This document shows, in pieces, positions 54,397 through 63,536 of a stretch of DNA of 64,000 nt. Source of the stretch: Lachnospiraceae bacterium (lineage in GTDB: Bacteria > Bacillota > Clostridia > Lachnospirales > Lachnospiraceae); NCBI GenBank assembly GCA_017635395.1, contig JAGBLN010000042.1:19360-83359 (forward strand), in the 5' to 3' direction. Under the pieces are notes generated by a model. The model was not told the origin of the DNA. It searched no databases and saw nothing but the letters and a program-made list of their open reading frames with translations. How positions within the stretch are numbered: the stretch's first letter is position 1; each line of letters begins with the position of its first letter. The translations under genes were made by a program, and so were the position numbers.

Positions 54397-55788
54397 TTAG
54401 GTCCGTACCAAAAGGCAGGCGGTTTCTATATTTCCTGTGAAGGGGAACATATCTACCATGCCCCATCTTTTTATTCTGTAGCCGGCATAACTTATAGCCG
54501 CCATATCCCTGGCAAGGCTGGTAGGCTTGCAGGAGATATAGACTATATTATCAACATTATATGCCAGTATCTTGCTTAAAGCCTTGGGATTTACTCCGTC
54601 TCTTGGCGGATCCAGGATTATGCAGTCGGGCTTTGCATCCTTAAAGTCATCAAGTACCTTCAGGACATCACCGGCAATGAATTCACAATTTGAAAGTCCG
54701 TTAGCTTTCGCATTCTCTCTTGCGGCGATCACTGCTTCTTCCACTATTTCCACGCCGACCACTTTTCCGGCAACCGGCGCCAGCAGCTGTGCAATGGTTC
54801 CCGTTCCGCTGTACAGGTCGAATACCATCCCGCCGCATATATGATCCCTGATATAACGCCTTGCCTTATCGTATAACAGCTCCGCTCCTAAACTGTTGGT
54901 CTGGAAGAATGAAAAGGGTGTTATCTTAAATTTAAGCCCCAATATCTCTTCTTCAAAATAATCCCGGCCGTAAAGAACTTCCATAGAATCGCATTTTACG
55001 GCATCTGCCTCTGAGTCATTTATTATATGCAGTATGCCTGAATAATGACCCGAAATATCTAAAAAAAGCAGTTCTTCCTTCCACGCTTCCCACAGACCAT
55101 CCTCAACACGTTCTGAAGATGTCACAAGAGCCGCCAGTATCTCACCTGTCTTTGCTGCCTTACGGAGAAGCAGGTGTCTTAATACTCCGTCATGATTCAT
55201 CCTGTGATAAAAGGGAACGTTTCTTTCCGCAAAGAATCTCCTGGTATGTTCCAGTATCATCCCGAAATCCCTGTCCGCTATCCGGCAGGCATCCGCATCC
55301 ACTATGTCGTAAAAGCTCCCGCGCTTATGAAGGCCAAGAGCCAGGGGACCGTCCTTATAGCTGTCCCCGAAGGTATATTCCATTTTGTTCCTGTAACCGC
55401 ATTCAAGTGGGCTTGCAGCGATCCCATCATATACGATGTCCGATGCCTCTATGTATCCCTTTAAAAGTCCCCTTACCTGCTCTTCCTTTATCCGCAAGGT
55501 CTCTTCATAGGGAAATCCCTGATACAGACAGCCACCGCATATTCCCGCGTTTGGGCACTTGTCGTCAGTCTCACATTCCGCCGGCTCTATGACTGACTTA
55601 AGCAATCCTTCCGCACGGCCATGGCTCTTCTTTGTAAGCCTGTACTCCACCATCTGCCCCGGAAGGGCATTCTTTACGGACACGAACTCAATGCCGTCCT
55701 CGTTTTCGACTGCCCGTACCCTTCCCTTATTCGGGAAATCCATCTTTTCTACTGTTCCATTGTAAATCTCGCCTTTTTTTAATCTCAT
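54397..55788 (-). CDS. rlmD: 23S rRNA (uracil-C5)-methyltransferase, RlmD/RlmCD type
   Basis: 463 residues. An N-terminal TRAM RNA-binding domain (about 1-60) precedes an iron-sulfur cluster motif CETDDKCPNAGICGGC (about 73-88). The SAM-dependent methyltransferase has VFDLYSGTGTIAQLLAP and VGVEIVEEAVIAARENAKANG, and the catalytic Cys lies in YISCKPTSLARDM after LDPPRDGVNP. It methylates uracil in 23S rRNA (U747 and/or U1939); the exact position cannot be told from sequence. Single gene, ATG with no strong SD in the few bases examined. Confidence 0.93.
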   Translation of the reverse strand: MRLKKGEIYNGTVEKMDFPNKGRVRAVENEDGIEFVSVKNALPGQMVEYRLTKKSHGRAEGLLKSVIEPAECETDDKCPNAGICGGCLYQGFPYEETLRIKEEQVRGLLKGYIEASDIVYDGIAASPLECGYRNKMEYTFGDSYKDGPLALGLHKRGSFYDIVDADACRIADRDFGMILEHTRRFFAERNVPFYHRMNHDGVLRHLLLRKAAKTGEILAALVTSSERVEDGLWEAWKEELLFLDISGHYSGILHIINDSEADAVKCDSMEVLYGRDYFEEEILGLKFKITPFSFFQTNSLGAELLYDKARRYIRDHICGGMVFDLYSGTGTIAQLLAPVAGKVVGVEIVEEAVIAARENAKANGLSNCEFIAGDVLKVLDDFKDAKPDCIILDPPRDGVNPKALSKILAYNVDNIVYISCKPTSLARDMAAISYAGYRIKRWGMVDMFPFTGNIETACLLVRT

Positions 55789-55840
55789 ACCCTAACCAAC
55801 CGATTTTTAACCAATCCTTACGAAGCCCGTGTGATAAGTA

Positions 55841-55868
55841 AAAAAAAGCGGGAACTGACTGTTCCCGC
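55841..55868 (-). terminator. Rho-independent terminator of the acidic-tail membrane protein gene
   Basis: GCGGGAAC-AGTCA-GTTCCCGC followed by seven T on the minus strand, just downstream of the stop codon at 55891. Confidence 0.9.
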
Positions 55869-55890
55869 CTTTAACAAAATTCATTTAAGA

Positions 55891-56175
55891 TCAGTCTTCA
55901 ATCTTCTTTGTCTCATCCTCAACAACATCATCGTCATCAAAGAAATCATCATCGAAGTCATCATCAAAATCATCATCGAAATCATCGAGATAATCAGGAG
56001 TCATGAACTTATAGATAGCAAATGCAACAACTGCTGCAACAACAACGATACCTAAAATGATAAGAACCGTCTTCCAAACATTCTTTGTTGCCTTCTCCTC
56101 TACTTCTTCCTCTTTCTTCTTTCTGAGGAAATCTGTTAACTTTACTGCTGCCAGCACATCATCCATCTTTAACAT
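55891..56175 (-). CDS. Small membrane protein with poly-acidic repeat tail
   Basis: 94 residues. A charged N-terminus (LRKKKEEEVEEKATKN), one membrane helix (VLIILGIVVVAAVVAFAIY, about 37-55), and a tail of repeated DDDF (YLDDFDDDFDDDF) ending in EDETKKIED. Family not recognised; similar small anchors with acidic tails occur widely in Lachnospiraceae. Followed by its own terminator. The repetitive DNA (GATGATGATTT-like) can expand or contract by slippage, so the tail length may vary between strains. Function unknown. Confidence 0.75.
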   Translation of the reverse strand: MLKMDDVLAAVKLTDFLRKKKEEEVEEKATKNVWKTVLIILGIVVVAAVVAFAIYKFMTPDYLDDFDDDFDDDFDDDFFDDDDVVEDETKKIED

Positions 56176-56273
56176 TATAGAATACCGCCTTTCATATTAT
56201 AGTTGTGAGACGATCTCGCCCCCCATATGCAAAATATATTACCACATTTTTTAACTTTTTACTATACGAATTT

Positions 56274-58607
56274 TCAGCACTTCTGAAGCTTCGCAAAACC
56301 TGCGTACATGATCTTCTGTCCGGCCGCATCAAAATTCACAGTCACCTGATAGTCCCTTGCGCCCTTCTCTATCGCCAGTACGGTACCCTCTCCGAATTTA
56401 ACATGCCTTACCCTGTCGCCCACCTCATAGTCGGGCTTTCCGAATTTCATTTCACCGGCTTTTTTAAGTACCACCGGCCGGCTTGTTTTCACCGTTTCCT
56501 GTTTCTTTTCATAAACAGGCCTGCTTTTGCTCTCCCCGCCTAATGCCGCCATTGCATTTTTCTTAAAGAGCCCCGATGCCGCCGCCTTTTCTATGTCAAC
56601 AGACTTCGGTATGGATGCATATCTTTCCGGCTCGCTCGCCCTGCTGCGACTGTAGTCAAGATAGCCCTTCGTGTCATCAGTATCAGCAGACAGAAGTTCC
56701 TCAGGAATTTCACGGACAAAACGGCTGACAGGATTATATGATGTTTCGCCCCTTACCATACGCCCCCTGGCAGCTGATATAAACAGGATGTCTTTTGCCC
56801 TGGTGATTGCTACATAGGCAAGCCTTCTTTCTTCCTCTATGTCTTCGTCATTGCCGCTGTTTATGGACATATATCCGGGGAATACTCCGTCTTCCATGCC
56901 GCACAAAAATACTATAGGGAACTCCAGTCCCTTTGCGGAATGTATGGTCATCAGCAATACCCTTGAGCTTTCATCATCTGCATTATCCAGGTCAGACACA
57001 AGGGCCACATCCTCAAGGAATTGCGACAGAGTTCCATCAGGATGGTCATTTTCAAACTGCTGCAGGGTGCTGATCATTTCGTCGATATTTGCCAGCCTGT
57101 CCTCGGCATCATCCTCGTCAGCTTTTCTTATTTCCTCATAGTAGCCGGTATCAGCTATTATTTTCTTTAAGGCCGCCGTCATGCCGTCTTTAGCCAGGCA
57201 CTCCCTAAAGGCCACGATCTGATCCACAAAACCTGACACCTTTGCCGCCGCCTTATTCAATCCCGGAATTTCTTCTGCAAGGGCACAGGCATCAAAGAAC
57301 CCAAGTCCGTTGCTATCCGCAAATGCCATGATTTTTTCAACAGTCGTGGGGCCGATGCTCCTTTTAGGCACATTTATTATGCGCTTTACGGACAGGTCAT
57401 CCCTTGCGTTGTCTATTGTCTTTAAGTATGCCAGCAGGTCCTTGATCTCTCGCCTGGAATAGAAGTTCACTCCTCCCACCAGATAATAGGGAATATTCCT
57501 TCTTACCAGCTGTTCTTCAAATTCCCTTGACTGGGCATTCGTCCTGTAGAGAATAGCAAAGTCCCCGAAATCTGCAACTCCCCTTCTCTTCATCCTCTCT
57601 ATCTGGTCCATGACCTCAGATGCTTCATCCCGCCCACTCTGATATACATTAAAATGAACCAGCTCCTCTTCATCCCTTTCCGTCCAGAGTTCCTTATTCT
57701 TCCTGCCCCTGTTATTCTTTATCACGGCATTTGCTGCATTAAGGATATTCTGGGTACTGCGGTAGTTCTGTTCCAGCTTGACAACCTTGGCGCCGGGGAA
57801 ATGTTCCTCAAAATTAAGTATGTTCTTAATATTCGCACCACGGAATTTGTATATGGACTGGTCATCATCACCCACAACGCACAGGTTCTTATTCTTTGAC
57901 GCCAAGAGACGAACCAGTTCAAACTGGGCGTCATTCGTATCCTGGTACTCATCCACCATGATATATTTGAACCTGTTCTGGTATGTTTCCAGCACATCAG
58001 GGCAGCGCTTAAAAAGTGCCACCGTCAGCCTGATAAGGTCATCAAAATCCAGGGCGTTATTATCCTTTAAAGTCTTCTGATACATTTCGTAGGCCTGGGA
58101 TATTTCACGCTTGTCATACTGACGGCCGTATTTTTCCGCATACTCATTAGGCCCCAGGCACTCATCCTTGGCATTGGAGATAGCCCTGAGAGCCGTAGCC
58201 TCCTTCAGGTATTTGGTATCGATGTTTAATTTCTTGAAGACCTCACGCATTACGGACTTGCTGTCATCCGAATCGTATATGGTGAAATTGTTGTCATAGC
58301 CAATATGGTCAATATGGCGCCTGAGTATCCGCACGCAGGTAGCATGGAAGGTCATTACCCATACAGCCTCACAGCCTTCTCCCACTATGCGGTCAACACG
58401 CTCCCTCATTTCCCCGGCAGCCTTATTGGTGAAAGTTATGGCCATGATATTGAAAGGATCGATCCCGCACTCCTTTATCATATATGCGATGCGGTGGGTA
58501 AGCACCCTGGTCTTTCCAGAGCCCGCACCGGCTATGATAAGCTGCGGTCCCTCCAGGTGGCTTGCCGCCTCATACTGTCTTTCATTTAATCCTTCAAGAA
58601 TACTCAT
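56274..58607 (-). CDS. pcrA: UvrD/PcrA-type superfamily 1 DNA helicase
   Basis: 777 residues from the ATG with GAGGAG; four codons later than the longest frame. Helicase motifs in order: LIIAGAGSGKTRVLTHRIAYM (motif I), MAITFTNKAAGEMRERV (Ia), IMVDEYQDTNDAQFELV (II), VVGDDDQSIYKFRGA (III), KLEQNYRST (IV), VLLMTIHSAKGLEFP (V) and LAYVAITRAKDIL (VI). A C-terminal Tudor-like segment (VGDRVRHVKFGEGTVLAIE) is typical of PcrA and binds RNA polymerase. Needed for nucleotide-excision repair and clearing replication barriers in Firmicutes. Lies 68 bp after purA; a purine-adjacent position without evident operon link. Confidence 0.95.
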   Translation of the reverse strand: MSILEGLNERQYEAASHLEGPQLIIAGAGSGKTRVLTHRIAYMIKECGIDPFNIMAITFTNKAAGEMRERVDRIVGEGCEAVWVMTFHATCVRILRRHIDHIGYDNNFTIYDSDDSKSVMREVFKKLNIDTKYLKEATALRAISNAKDECLGPNEYAEKYGRQYDKREISQAYEMYQKTLKDNNALDFDDLIRLTVALFKRCPDVLETYQNRFKYIMVDEYQDTNDAQFELVRLLASKNKNLCVVGDDDQSIYKFRGANIKNILNFEEHFPGAKVVKLEQNYRSTQNILNAANAVIKNNRGRKNKELWTERDEEELVHFNVYQSGRDEASEVMDQIERMKRRGVADFGDFAILYRTNAQSREFEEQLVRRNIPYYLVGGVNFYSRREIKDLLAYLKTIDNARDDLSVKRIINVPKRSIGPTTVEKIMAFADSNGLGFFDACALAEEIPGLNKAAAKVSGFVDQIVAFRECLAKDGMTAALKKIIADTGYYEEIRKADEDDAEDRLANIDEMISTLQQFENDHPDGTLSQFLEDVALVSDLDNADDESSRVLLMTIHSAKGLEFPIVFLCGMEDGVFPGYMSINSGNDEDIEEERRLAYVAITRAKDILFISAARGRMVRGETSYNPVSRFVREIPEELLSADTDDTKGYLDYSRSRASEPERYASIPKSVDIEKAAASGLFKKNAMAALGGESKSRPVYEKKQETVKTSRPVVLKKAGEMKFGKPDYEVGDRVRHVKFGEGTVLAIEKGARDYQVTVNFDAAGQKIMYAGFAKLQKC

Positions 58608-58634
58608 ATAACTCCTCAAACACTAATGCTGACA

Positions 58635-58658
58635 GTAGGTGGGGAAATCCCCACCTAC
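58635..58658. other. Long perfect hairpin between purA and pcrA
   Basis: GTAGGTGGGG-AAAT-CCCCACCTAC, ten-base arms and four-base loop. No T run on the minus strand after it, so it is a weak terminator at best; possibly a transcript-processing or pausing site. Confidence 0.5.
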
Positions 58659-58687
58659 CTAAGAAAGAAACATATTTATCAATCCGC

Positions 58688-59977
58688 TTATTTCAGCTTG
58701 CTTTCCCTGTAGATTATATCCTCTCTTGCAGGACCGTTGGAAACCATTGTGATGGGATATCCGATCTGTTCCTCTACAAAATCGATGTACTTCCTGCAGT
58801 TCTCCGGCAGGTCCTCATACTTGCGGATGCCCTGTATATCGCACTTCCATCCTGGAAGAGTCTTTATTACAGGCTTTGCCTTTTCCAAAAGATGTGTAAC
58901 AGGGAACTCGCCTGTCTCCTTGCCGTCTATCTCATATGCAACGCATACAGGAATCTCATCAAGATAGCCAAGAACATCCACAACCGTAAATGCCACATCG
59001 GTTGTTCCCTGAAGCCTGCAGCCGTACCTTGAAGCCACGCAGTCAAACCAGCCTACTCTTCTGGGCCTTCCTGTGGTAGCACCGTACTCGCCGCCGTCAC
59101 CGCCTCTGTCACGCAGCTCATTTGCCTCATCGCCGAAGATTTCGGAAACAAACGCACCGCCGCCTACTGCTGATGAATACGCCTTGCAGACAGTGATGAT
59201 CTGCTTGATCTCATAAGGCGGGATGCCTGCGCTCACTGCACTGTAGGATGCAATAGTATTTGACGAGGTAACCATAGGATAAATGCCGTGATCAGCATCC
59301 TTAAGGGTTCCCAGCTGTCCCTCCATAAGGACAGTCTTTCCGTTTTTTAGTGCTTCACCCAGGAATAATGCTGTATCACCCACATAAGGCCTTACCATTT
59401 CCCTATACTCGCAAAGAGTCTTGTAAAGCTCAGCTACGGAAAGCAGGGGCTTATGGTAAAGGTGCTCAAGAAGGACATTCTTCTGTACCAGCACTCTCTC
59501 AAGCTTGGTCTTTATAAGCTCATCATCAAAGAGCTCATTTACCTGGAAGCCGATCTTTGCAAACTTATCTGAATAGAAAGGAGCTATGCCCGACTTGGTG
59601 GAACCGAAAGCCGCTCCTGCAAGCCTTTCCTCTTCATACTGGTCGAAAAGAATATGATAAGGCATAACGACCTGAGCCCTGTCGGAGATCATTATCTTAG
59701 GCATGGGTACGCCCTTTTTCGTTATCTCCTCAATTTCCTCAAAAAACTTCGGAACATTAAGCGCCACGCCGCTTCCGATCACATTTACAGTATTCTCACT
59801 GAACACGCCGCTGGGCAGTGTATGCAGAGCAAACTTTCCGTATTTGTTCTTTATGGTATGCCCGGCATTGGCTCCGCCCTGAAACCTTACAACCACATCT
59901 GCATCGGTCGCAAGCATGTCAGTTATCTTGCCCTTGCCTTCGTCTCCCCAGTTTGCACCCACGACAGCCTTTACCAT
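58688..59977 (-). CDS. purA: Adenylosuccinate synthetase
   Basis: 429 residues. Makes adenylosuccinate from IMP, aspartate and GTP, the first AMP-specific step. GTP-binding GANWGDEGKGKITDM at the N-terminus, FQGGANAGHTIKNKYGKFALH, MEGQLGTLKDADHGIYPMVTSS, GEYGATTGRPRRVGWFDCV, and the C-terminal GYPITMVSNGPAREDIIY. The usual catalytic Asp and His (about 13 and 41) are present. Own promoter (60066-60094); purB lies upstream in the same direction. Confidence 0.97.
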   Translation of the reverse strand: MVKAVVGANWGDEGKGKITDMLATDADVVVRFQGGANAGHTIKNKYGKFALHTLPSGVFSENTVNVIGSGVALNVPKFFEEIEEITKKGVPMPKIMISDRAQVVMPYHILFDQYEEERLAGAAFGSTKSGIAPFYSDKFAKIGFQVNELFDDELIKTKLERVLVQKNVLLEHLYHKPLLSVAELYKTLCEYREMVRPYVGDTALFLGEALKNGKTVLMEGQLGTLKDADHGIYPMVTSSNTIASYSAVSAGIPPYEIKQIITVCKAYSSAVGGGAFVSEIFGDEANELRDRGGDGGEYGATTGRPRRVGWFDCVASRYGCRLQGTTDVAFTVVDVLGYLDEIPVCVAYEIDGKETGEFPVTHLLEKAKPVIKTLPGWKCDIQGIRKYEDLPENCRKYIDFVEEQIGYPITMVSNGPAREDIIYRESKLK

Positions 59978-60065
59978 CGTTGCTTCCTCCTTAAATTTCC
60001 TAAAACTGCATTCTTTTGTACGCCATCAGCAATAAGTGCTTCGGCTGTACCGAACAACATTTCAA

Positions 60066-60094
60066 AATATACCATACAGGCCTAACTGTTTCAA
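60066..60094 (-). promoter_or_regulatory. Promoter of purA
   Basis: TTGAAA (60094-60089), 17 bases, TATATT (60071-60066) with an upstream TGG, in the 142-bp gap between purB and purA. No purine riboswitch or PurR-box pair was recognised here. Confidence 0.65.
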
Positions 60095-60119
60095 GGTTAC
60101 AAAACTACAAGTTCAAATA

Positions 60120-61556
60120 TCATACCTTGATCTCGCTGCCTTCTACCTTCAGATCCTTTCTTGCATCCAGCACCGGCTGTACGAAGTCCTTAAGATACTT
60201 ATCAACCTGGATCGGTGAACGACCCACATAGTCTGCAGGATTCATCCTTGCATCCAGCTGTTCCTTGGTAAGTCCGAACATATCATCCTCAGCTATCAGC
60301 TCAAGAAGGTTATTCTCCAGGCCTTCCTTCTTAACATGAGCGCCGGCCTTCATGGACAGCTGTCTTATCTCTTCGTGAAGCTCCTGTCTGTCTCCGCCTG
60401 CATTTACGCAATCCATTATTATGTTCTCCGTAGCCATGAACGGAAGCTCGCTCAGAAGGTGCTTTGTTATAACCTTGTCATTAACAACCAGGCCATCCAC
60501 TACATTAAGCACAAGGTCAAGAATACCGTCTGTAGCAAGAAAAGCCTCAGCAACTGATATACGCTTATTAGCAGAATCATCAAGGGTACGCTCAAACCAC
60601 TGGGTTGCTGATGTTATAGCAGGATTTAACGCATCTATCATTACATATCTTGAAAGTGATGCAATACGCTCGGAACGCATGGGATTGCGTTTATACGCCA
60701 TTGCTGACGATCCGATCTGATTCTTTTCAAAAGGCTCCTCCACTTCCTTAAGATGCTGCAGCAGTCTGATATCGTTGCTCATCTTATGGGCACTTGCAGC
60801 AATTCCTGCAAGCACATTGCAGACCCTGGTATCAACCTTTCTGGAATAGGTCTGGCCTGATACGGGATAGCATGCCTTGAAGCCCATCTTTTCAGCGATC
60901 ATAGGATCAATCTTATCTATTGTTTCCTGGTCGCCATGGAAAAGCTCAAGGAAGCTTGCCTGGGTACCGGTAGTACCCTTTGAACCTAAAAGCTTAAGAG
61001 TTCCCATCACATACTCAAGATCCTCCAGATCCATCATAAATTCATTGATCCAGAGTGTTGCCCTCTTACCTACCGTAGTAGGCTGAGCCGGCTGAAAATG
61101 AGTAAAAGCAAGGGTAGGTACATCCTTGTATGTTTTGGCAAATGCAGCAAGTTCATCAATAGCACTTACAAGCTTCTTACGAACAAGCTTCAAAGCTTCA
61201 TTCATAACTATAATATCCGTGTTATCACCAACGTAGCAGGATGTTGCTCCCAAATGAATGATTCCCTTTGCCTTAGGGCACTGAACACCGTATGCATATA
61301 CATGGCTCATAACATCATGACGCACTTCTTTTTCACGTGCTCTTGCCACATCGTAATTGATATCATCCTTATGTGCTTTGAGTTCCTCTATCATCTCATC
61401 GGTTATTGCGGTAAGTCCCAGTTCTTTTTCTGTTTCTGCCAGGGCTATCCACAGTCTCCTCCAGGTACGGAACTTCATATCCTGAGAGAAGATATACTGC
61501 ATGTCCTTACTTGCATACCTTTCTGATAAAGGGCTTGAATAACTGTCTGTTGCCAT
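60120..61556 (-). CDS. purB: Adenylosuccinate lyase
   Basis: 478 residues. Cleaves adenylosuccinate to AMP and fumarate, and SAICAR to AICAR. Fumarase/aspartase superfamily signature GSSAMAYKRNPMRSERI (about 283-300) carries the mobile active-site loop; the His pair is in HDVMSHVYAYGV and GATSCYVGDNTD. The sequence is of the longer clostridial/eukaryotic-like branch. SD GGAGG. It lies 14 bases after the 393-residue gene, so it is probably co-transcribed with the DUF5716 set. Confidence 0.96.
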   Translation of the reverse strand: MATDSYSSPLSERYASKDMQYIFSQDMKFRTWRRLWIALAETEKELGLTAITDEMIEELKAHKDDINYDVARAREKEVRHDVMSHVYAYGVQCPKAKGIIHLGATSCYVGDNTDIIVMNEALKLVRKKLVSAIDELAAFAKTYKDVPTLAFTHFQPAQPTTVGKRATLWINEFMMDLEDLEYVMGTLKLLGSKGTTGTQASFLELFHGDQETIDKIDPMIAEKMGFKACYPVSGQTYSRKVDTRVCNVLAGIAASAHKMSNDIRLLQHLKEVEEPFEKNQIGSSAMAYKRNPMRSERIASLSRYVMIDALNPAITSATQWFERTLDDSANKRISVAEAFLATDGILDLVLNVVDGLVVNDKVITKHLLSELPFMATENIIMDCVNAGGDRQELHEEIRQLSMKAGAHVKKEGLENNLLELIAEDDMFGLTKEQLDARMNPADYVGRSPIQVDKYLKDFVQPVLDARKDLKVEGSEIKV

Positions 61557-61570
61557 TTTTTCCTCCTTAT

Positions 61571-62752
61571 TTATGTGCCTTCGTATCTGTCTACTATATC
61601 TGCTATTTCATCCGAATACTGGGGATATGCTCTTGCCAGCTCCTTGATCTTATCCTGGGCTTTCCTTGCCACATCCTCGTTGTATTCCAATTGTTCCCGT
61701 AATTTCTGCCGCCTTGCGATCAGCCCGTGGCGGACCTCAACCATTTCCCTGGGATCAACAAGCGCCGCCGTCTGCTTTATCCAAATCTCAGGATCCTCTA
61801 CTGAATGACGGCTCAGTACATCCGTCAGGGAATCGTAATAATACTCCAGTTCCTGCTTAAGCTCCTGATCCTTCTGCCTTGCCTTTACCTCGGCAGTATA
61901 TGTATTCCAGTAGTCCTCAAGCTCGTCGGCGGATTCCACGTCATATTTCATATACAGGTATGAGAGAAGCTTGGTATTGTTCACATACCGGATCTTTACG
62001 GTATTGTGAAGCGTTATCATATGGTTTCTGGTTTTCTCCAGCCGCTTTTTTTCCTTGCCTGCATCAGCATATCTGACAAAGAGTACCGTAAGTGTCAGGG
62101 CTCCTGCCGCACATATCATAAGGTATCCCCATATGACATCCATTTCATACCCAAGCTGTAACGCAGCCAGAAGAATAATGCTCACCAGCATCGCACCCAC
62201 GCATATTAATGCTATTCCCCTGGTATTAGCAATGGTTATGTTCGCTTCCCTAAGCTGATACCTGTAAGAATGCCTTTCGGCTTCCAGCTTCTTAAGATCC
62301 CTTAAGATCAGTTTCCTGTATTTTTCAGCATCCCTTATCTTGCCTATTCCTGCAGGAATTTCTTCCTCATAGCGTTCCATCAGGAGCAGCCGCTTTTCCT
62401 TCATGTTGCCGGTCTTTAGGAACAGTTCTCTTCTGGCCTTTTCCCTTTTTGCTATCTGGTCTGCCAGGTCTGCTATCTGAACCTTTACATCATTTGAGAG
62501 CTTTTCAATCTGCTCCATATCCATGAGCAATGATGTAACTGCCTCATATTCAGCCCTGCTCTGGTCGGCCTTGTCAGCCGCTTCTGCCATCTGTCCCAGG
62601 GCTTCAAGCACATAGACGGTCCTGGAATCCGCATCCCCCAGGTAATGCTCAGATTTGCGTGGGGCATCTTCATCCCATTCCTCCGGTTCTTCTTCAAAGT
62701 CACCGTAGTACCATTTTTCCCACTTCTTTTTAATAGCAGCGAAAATGTTCAC
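61571..62752 (-). CDS. Coiled-coil membrane protein, part of the DUF5716 three-gene set
   Basis: 393 residues from GTG with an AGGA site, four bases after the upstream stop. The N-terminus is acidic (YGDFEEEPEEWDEDAP). A long coiled coil (about 50-185) leads to two adjacent membrane segments (ALICVGAMLVSIILLAALQ and YLMICAAGALTLTVLFV, about 192-240), and a second coiled coil follows (KRLEKTRNHM to the end). No catalytic motif. Both ends are probably cytoplasmic with a hairpin in the membrane. Its place after the TPR and Hsp70-like genes suggests a membrane dock for them. Family name unknown to me. Confidence 0.75.
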   Translation of the reverse strand: MNIFAAIKKKWEKWYYGDFEEEPEEWDEDAPRKSEHYLGDADSRTVYVLEALGQMAEAADKADQSRAEYEAVTSLLMDMEQIEKLSNDVKVQIADLADQIAKREKARRELFLKTGNMKEKRLLLMERYEEEIPAGIGKIRDAEKYRKLILRDLKKLEAERHSYRYQLREANITIANTRGIALICVGAMLVSIILLAALQLGYEMDVIWGYLMICAAGALTLTVLFVRYADAGKEKKRLEKTRNHMITLHNTVKIRYVNNTKLLSYLYMKYDVESADELEDYWNTYTAEVKARQKDQELKQELEYYYDSLTDVLSRHSVEDPEIWIKQTAALVDPREMVEVRHGLIARRQKLREQLEYNEDVARKAQDKIKELARAYPQYSDEIADIVDRYEGT

Positions 62753-62756
62753 TATC

Positions 62757-63524
62757 CTACTCCATCATAAAGCTCCGGAATTCATCCTTCATCAAGTCGA
62801 TGCTTCGAATATTCCTACTCTGCTTAAACTCACCCTCTATGGCCTGCATCGTCTTTTCCACATTCATTATCTCCGTATATTCCGGAGGAAGCGTACCTAT
62901 GAACTTAAGGTATTCCTTTTCGCCAAGCTCCATCCTTTTGGCCGCAAGATAGGAAAACTCTGCCTGCTTATCGCCGGTCATATCATAGGATTTCTTGAAA
63001 TGCCATGCAGCTTCTTTATAGTAAAACAGCTTTGAAAAAATCACGCCAAGGTCATAGTATGCAAGGGCTAACAGCTTTTTGTTGCCTTCATTTGCAGGAT
63101 TGTTTATGATGCGTTCAAAACACTTAAATGCTAACGCCACCCTGCCGCTTTTCAGGAAATACTCAGCCAGCACCTGTTCCCTGCTGACGCCGTCCATATC
63201 ATGTGCCGAACGGACTACCTTTGCGGTATCCTTTATCTCACGCTCCGTCGCATAATGACAGTAGCTAAGTATCCTTTCCGCAAAAGCCTCCGGCCTGATG
63301 CTCTGACGCATAACCTGACGAAGCTCAGAAGCCAGATCCTTTAGGCTGCATTCCTCAGCCAGCCACTCAATAAGCTCATTGCCCGCAAAGGACTCATCTA
63401 TCATTTCCGCATTATGGAAAATATAAAAACAAAGCTCCTCCACACAATAAACGCGGATGTAGGTATTCTTTATCGTATATGGGGTTTCGGCATACCTGCC
63501 TATGCACTGATATATCTTACCCAA
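62757..63524 (-). CDS. TPR-like protein, part of the DUF5716 three-gene set
   Basis: 255 residues. The start is TTG with AAAGGAGA, 12 bp after the DUF5716-like stop. Residues about 115-205 form helical pairs of TPR type (SGRVALAFKCFERIINNPAN, LALAYYDLGVIFSKLFYYKEAAWHF). The N-terminal 90 residues have no motif I recognise. Adapter between proteins is the likely role. Transcribed together with the 393-residue membrane protein and the DUF5716-like gene. Confidence 0.75.
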   Translation of the reverse strand: MGKIYQCIGRYAETPYTIKNTYIRVYCVEELCFYIFHNAEMIDESFAGNELIEWLAEECSLKDLASELRQVMRQSIRPEAFAERILSYCHYATEREIKDTAKVVRSAHDMDGVSREQVLAEYFLKSGRVALAFKCFERIINNPANEGNKKLLALAYYDLGVIFSKLFYYKEAAWHFKKSYDMTGDKQAEFSYLAAKRMELGEKEYLKFIGTLPPEYTEIMNVEKTMQAIEGEFKQSRNIRSIDLMKDEFRSFMME

Positions 63525-63536
63525 AACAGTCTCCTT

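Noticed and set aside
55931-55985. Short tandem repeat resembling a CRISPR-like array
   Set aside because: The repeats are part of the acidic coding tail, have no spacers of constant length and no cas genes nearby.
58635-58658. purA terminator
   Set aside because: The stem is perfect, but there is no T run after it on the minus strand, so it is kept as an unspecified hairpin.
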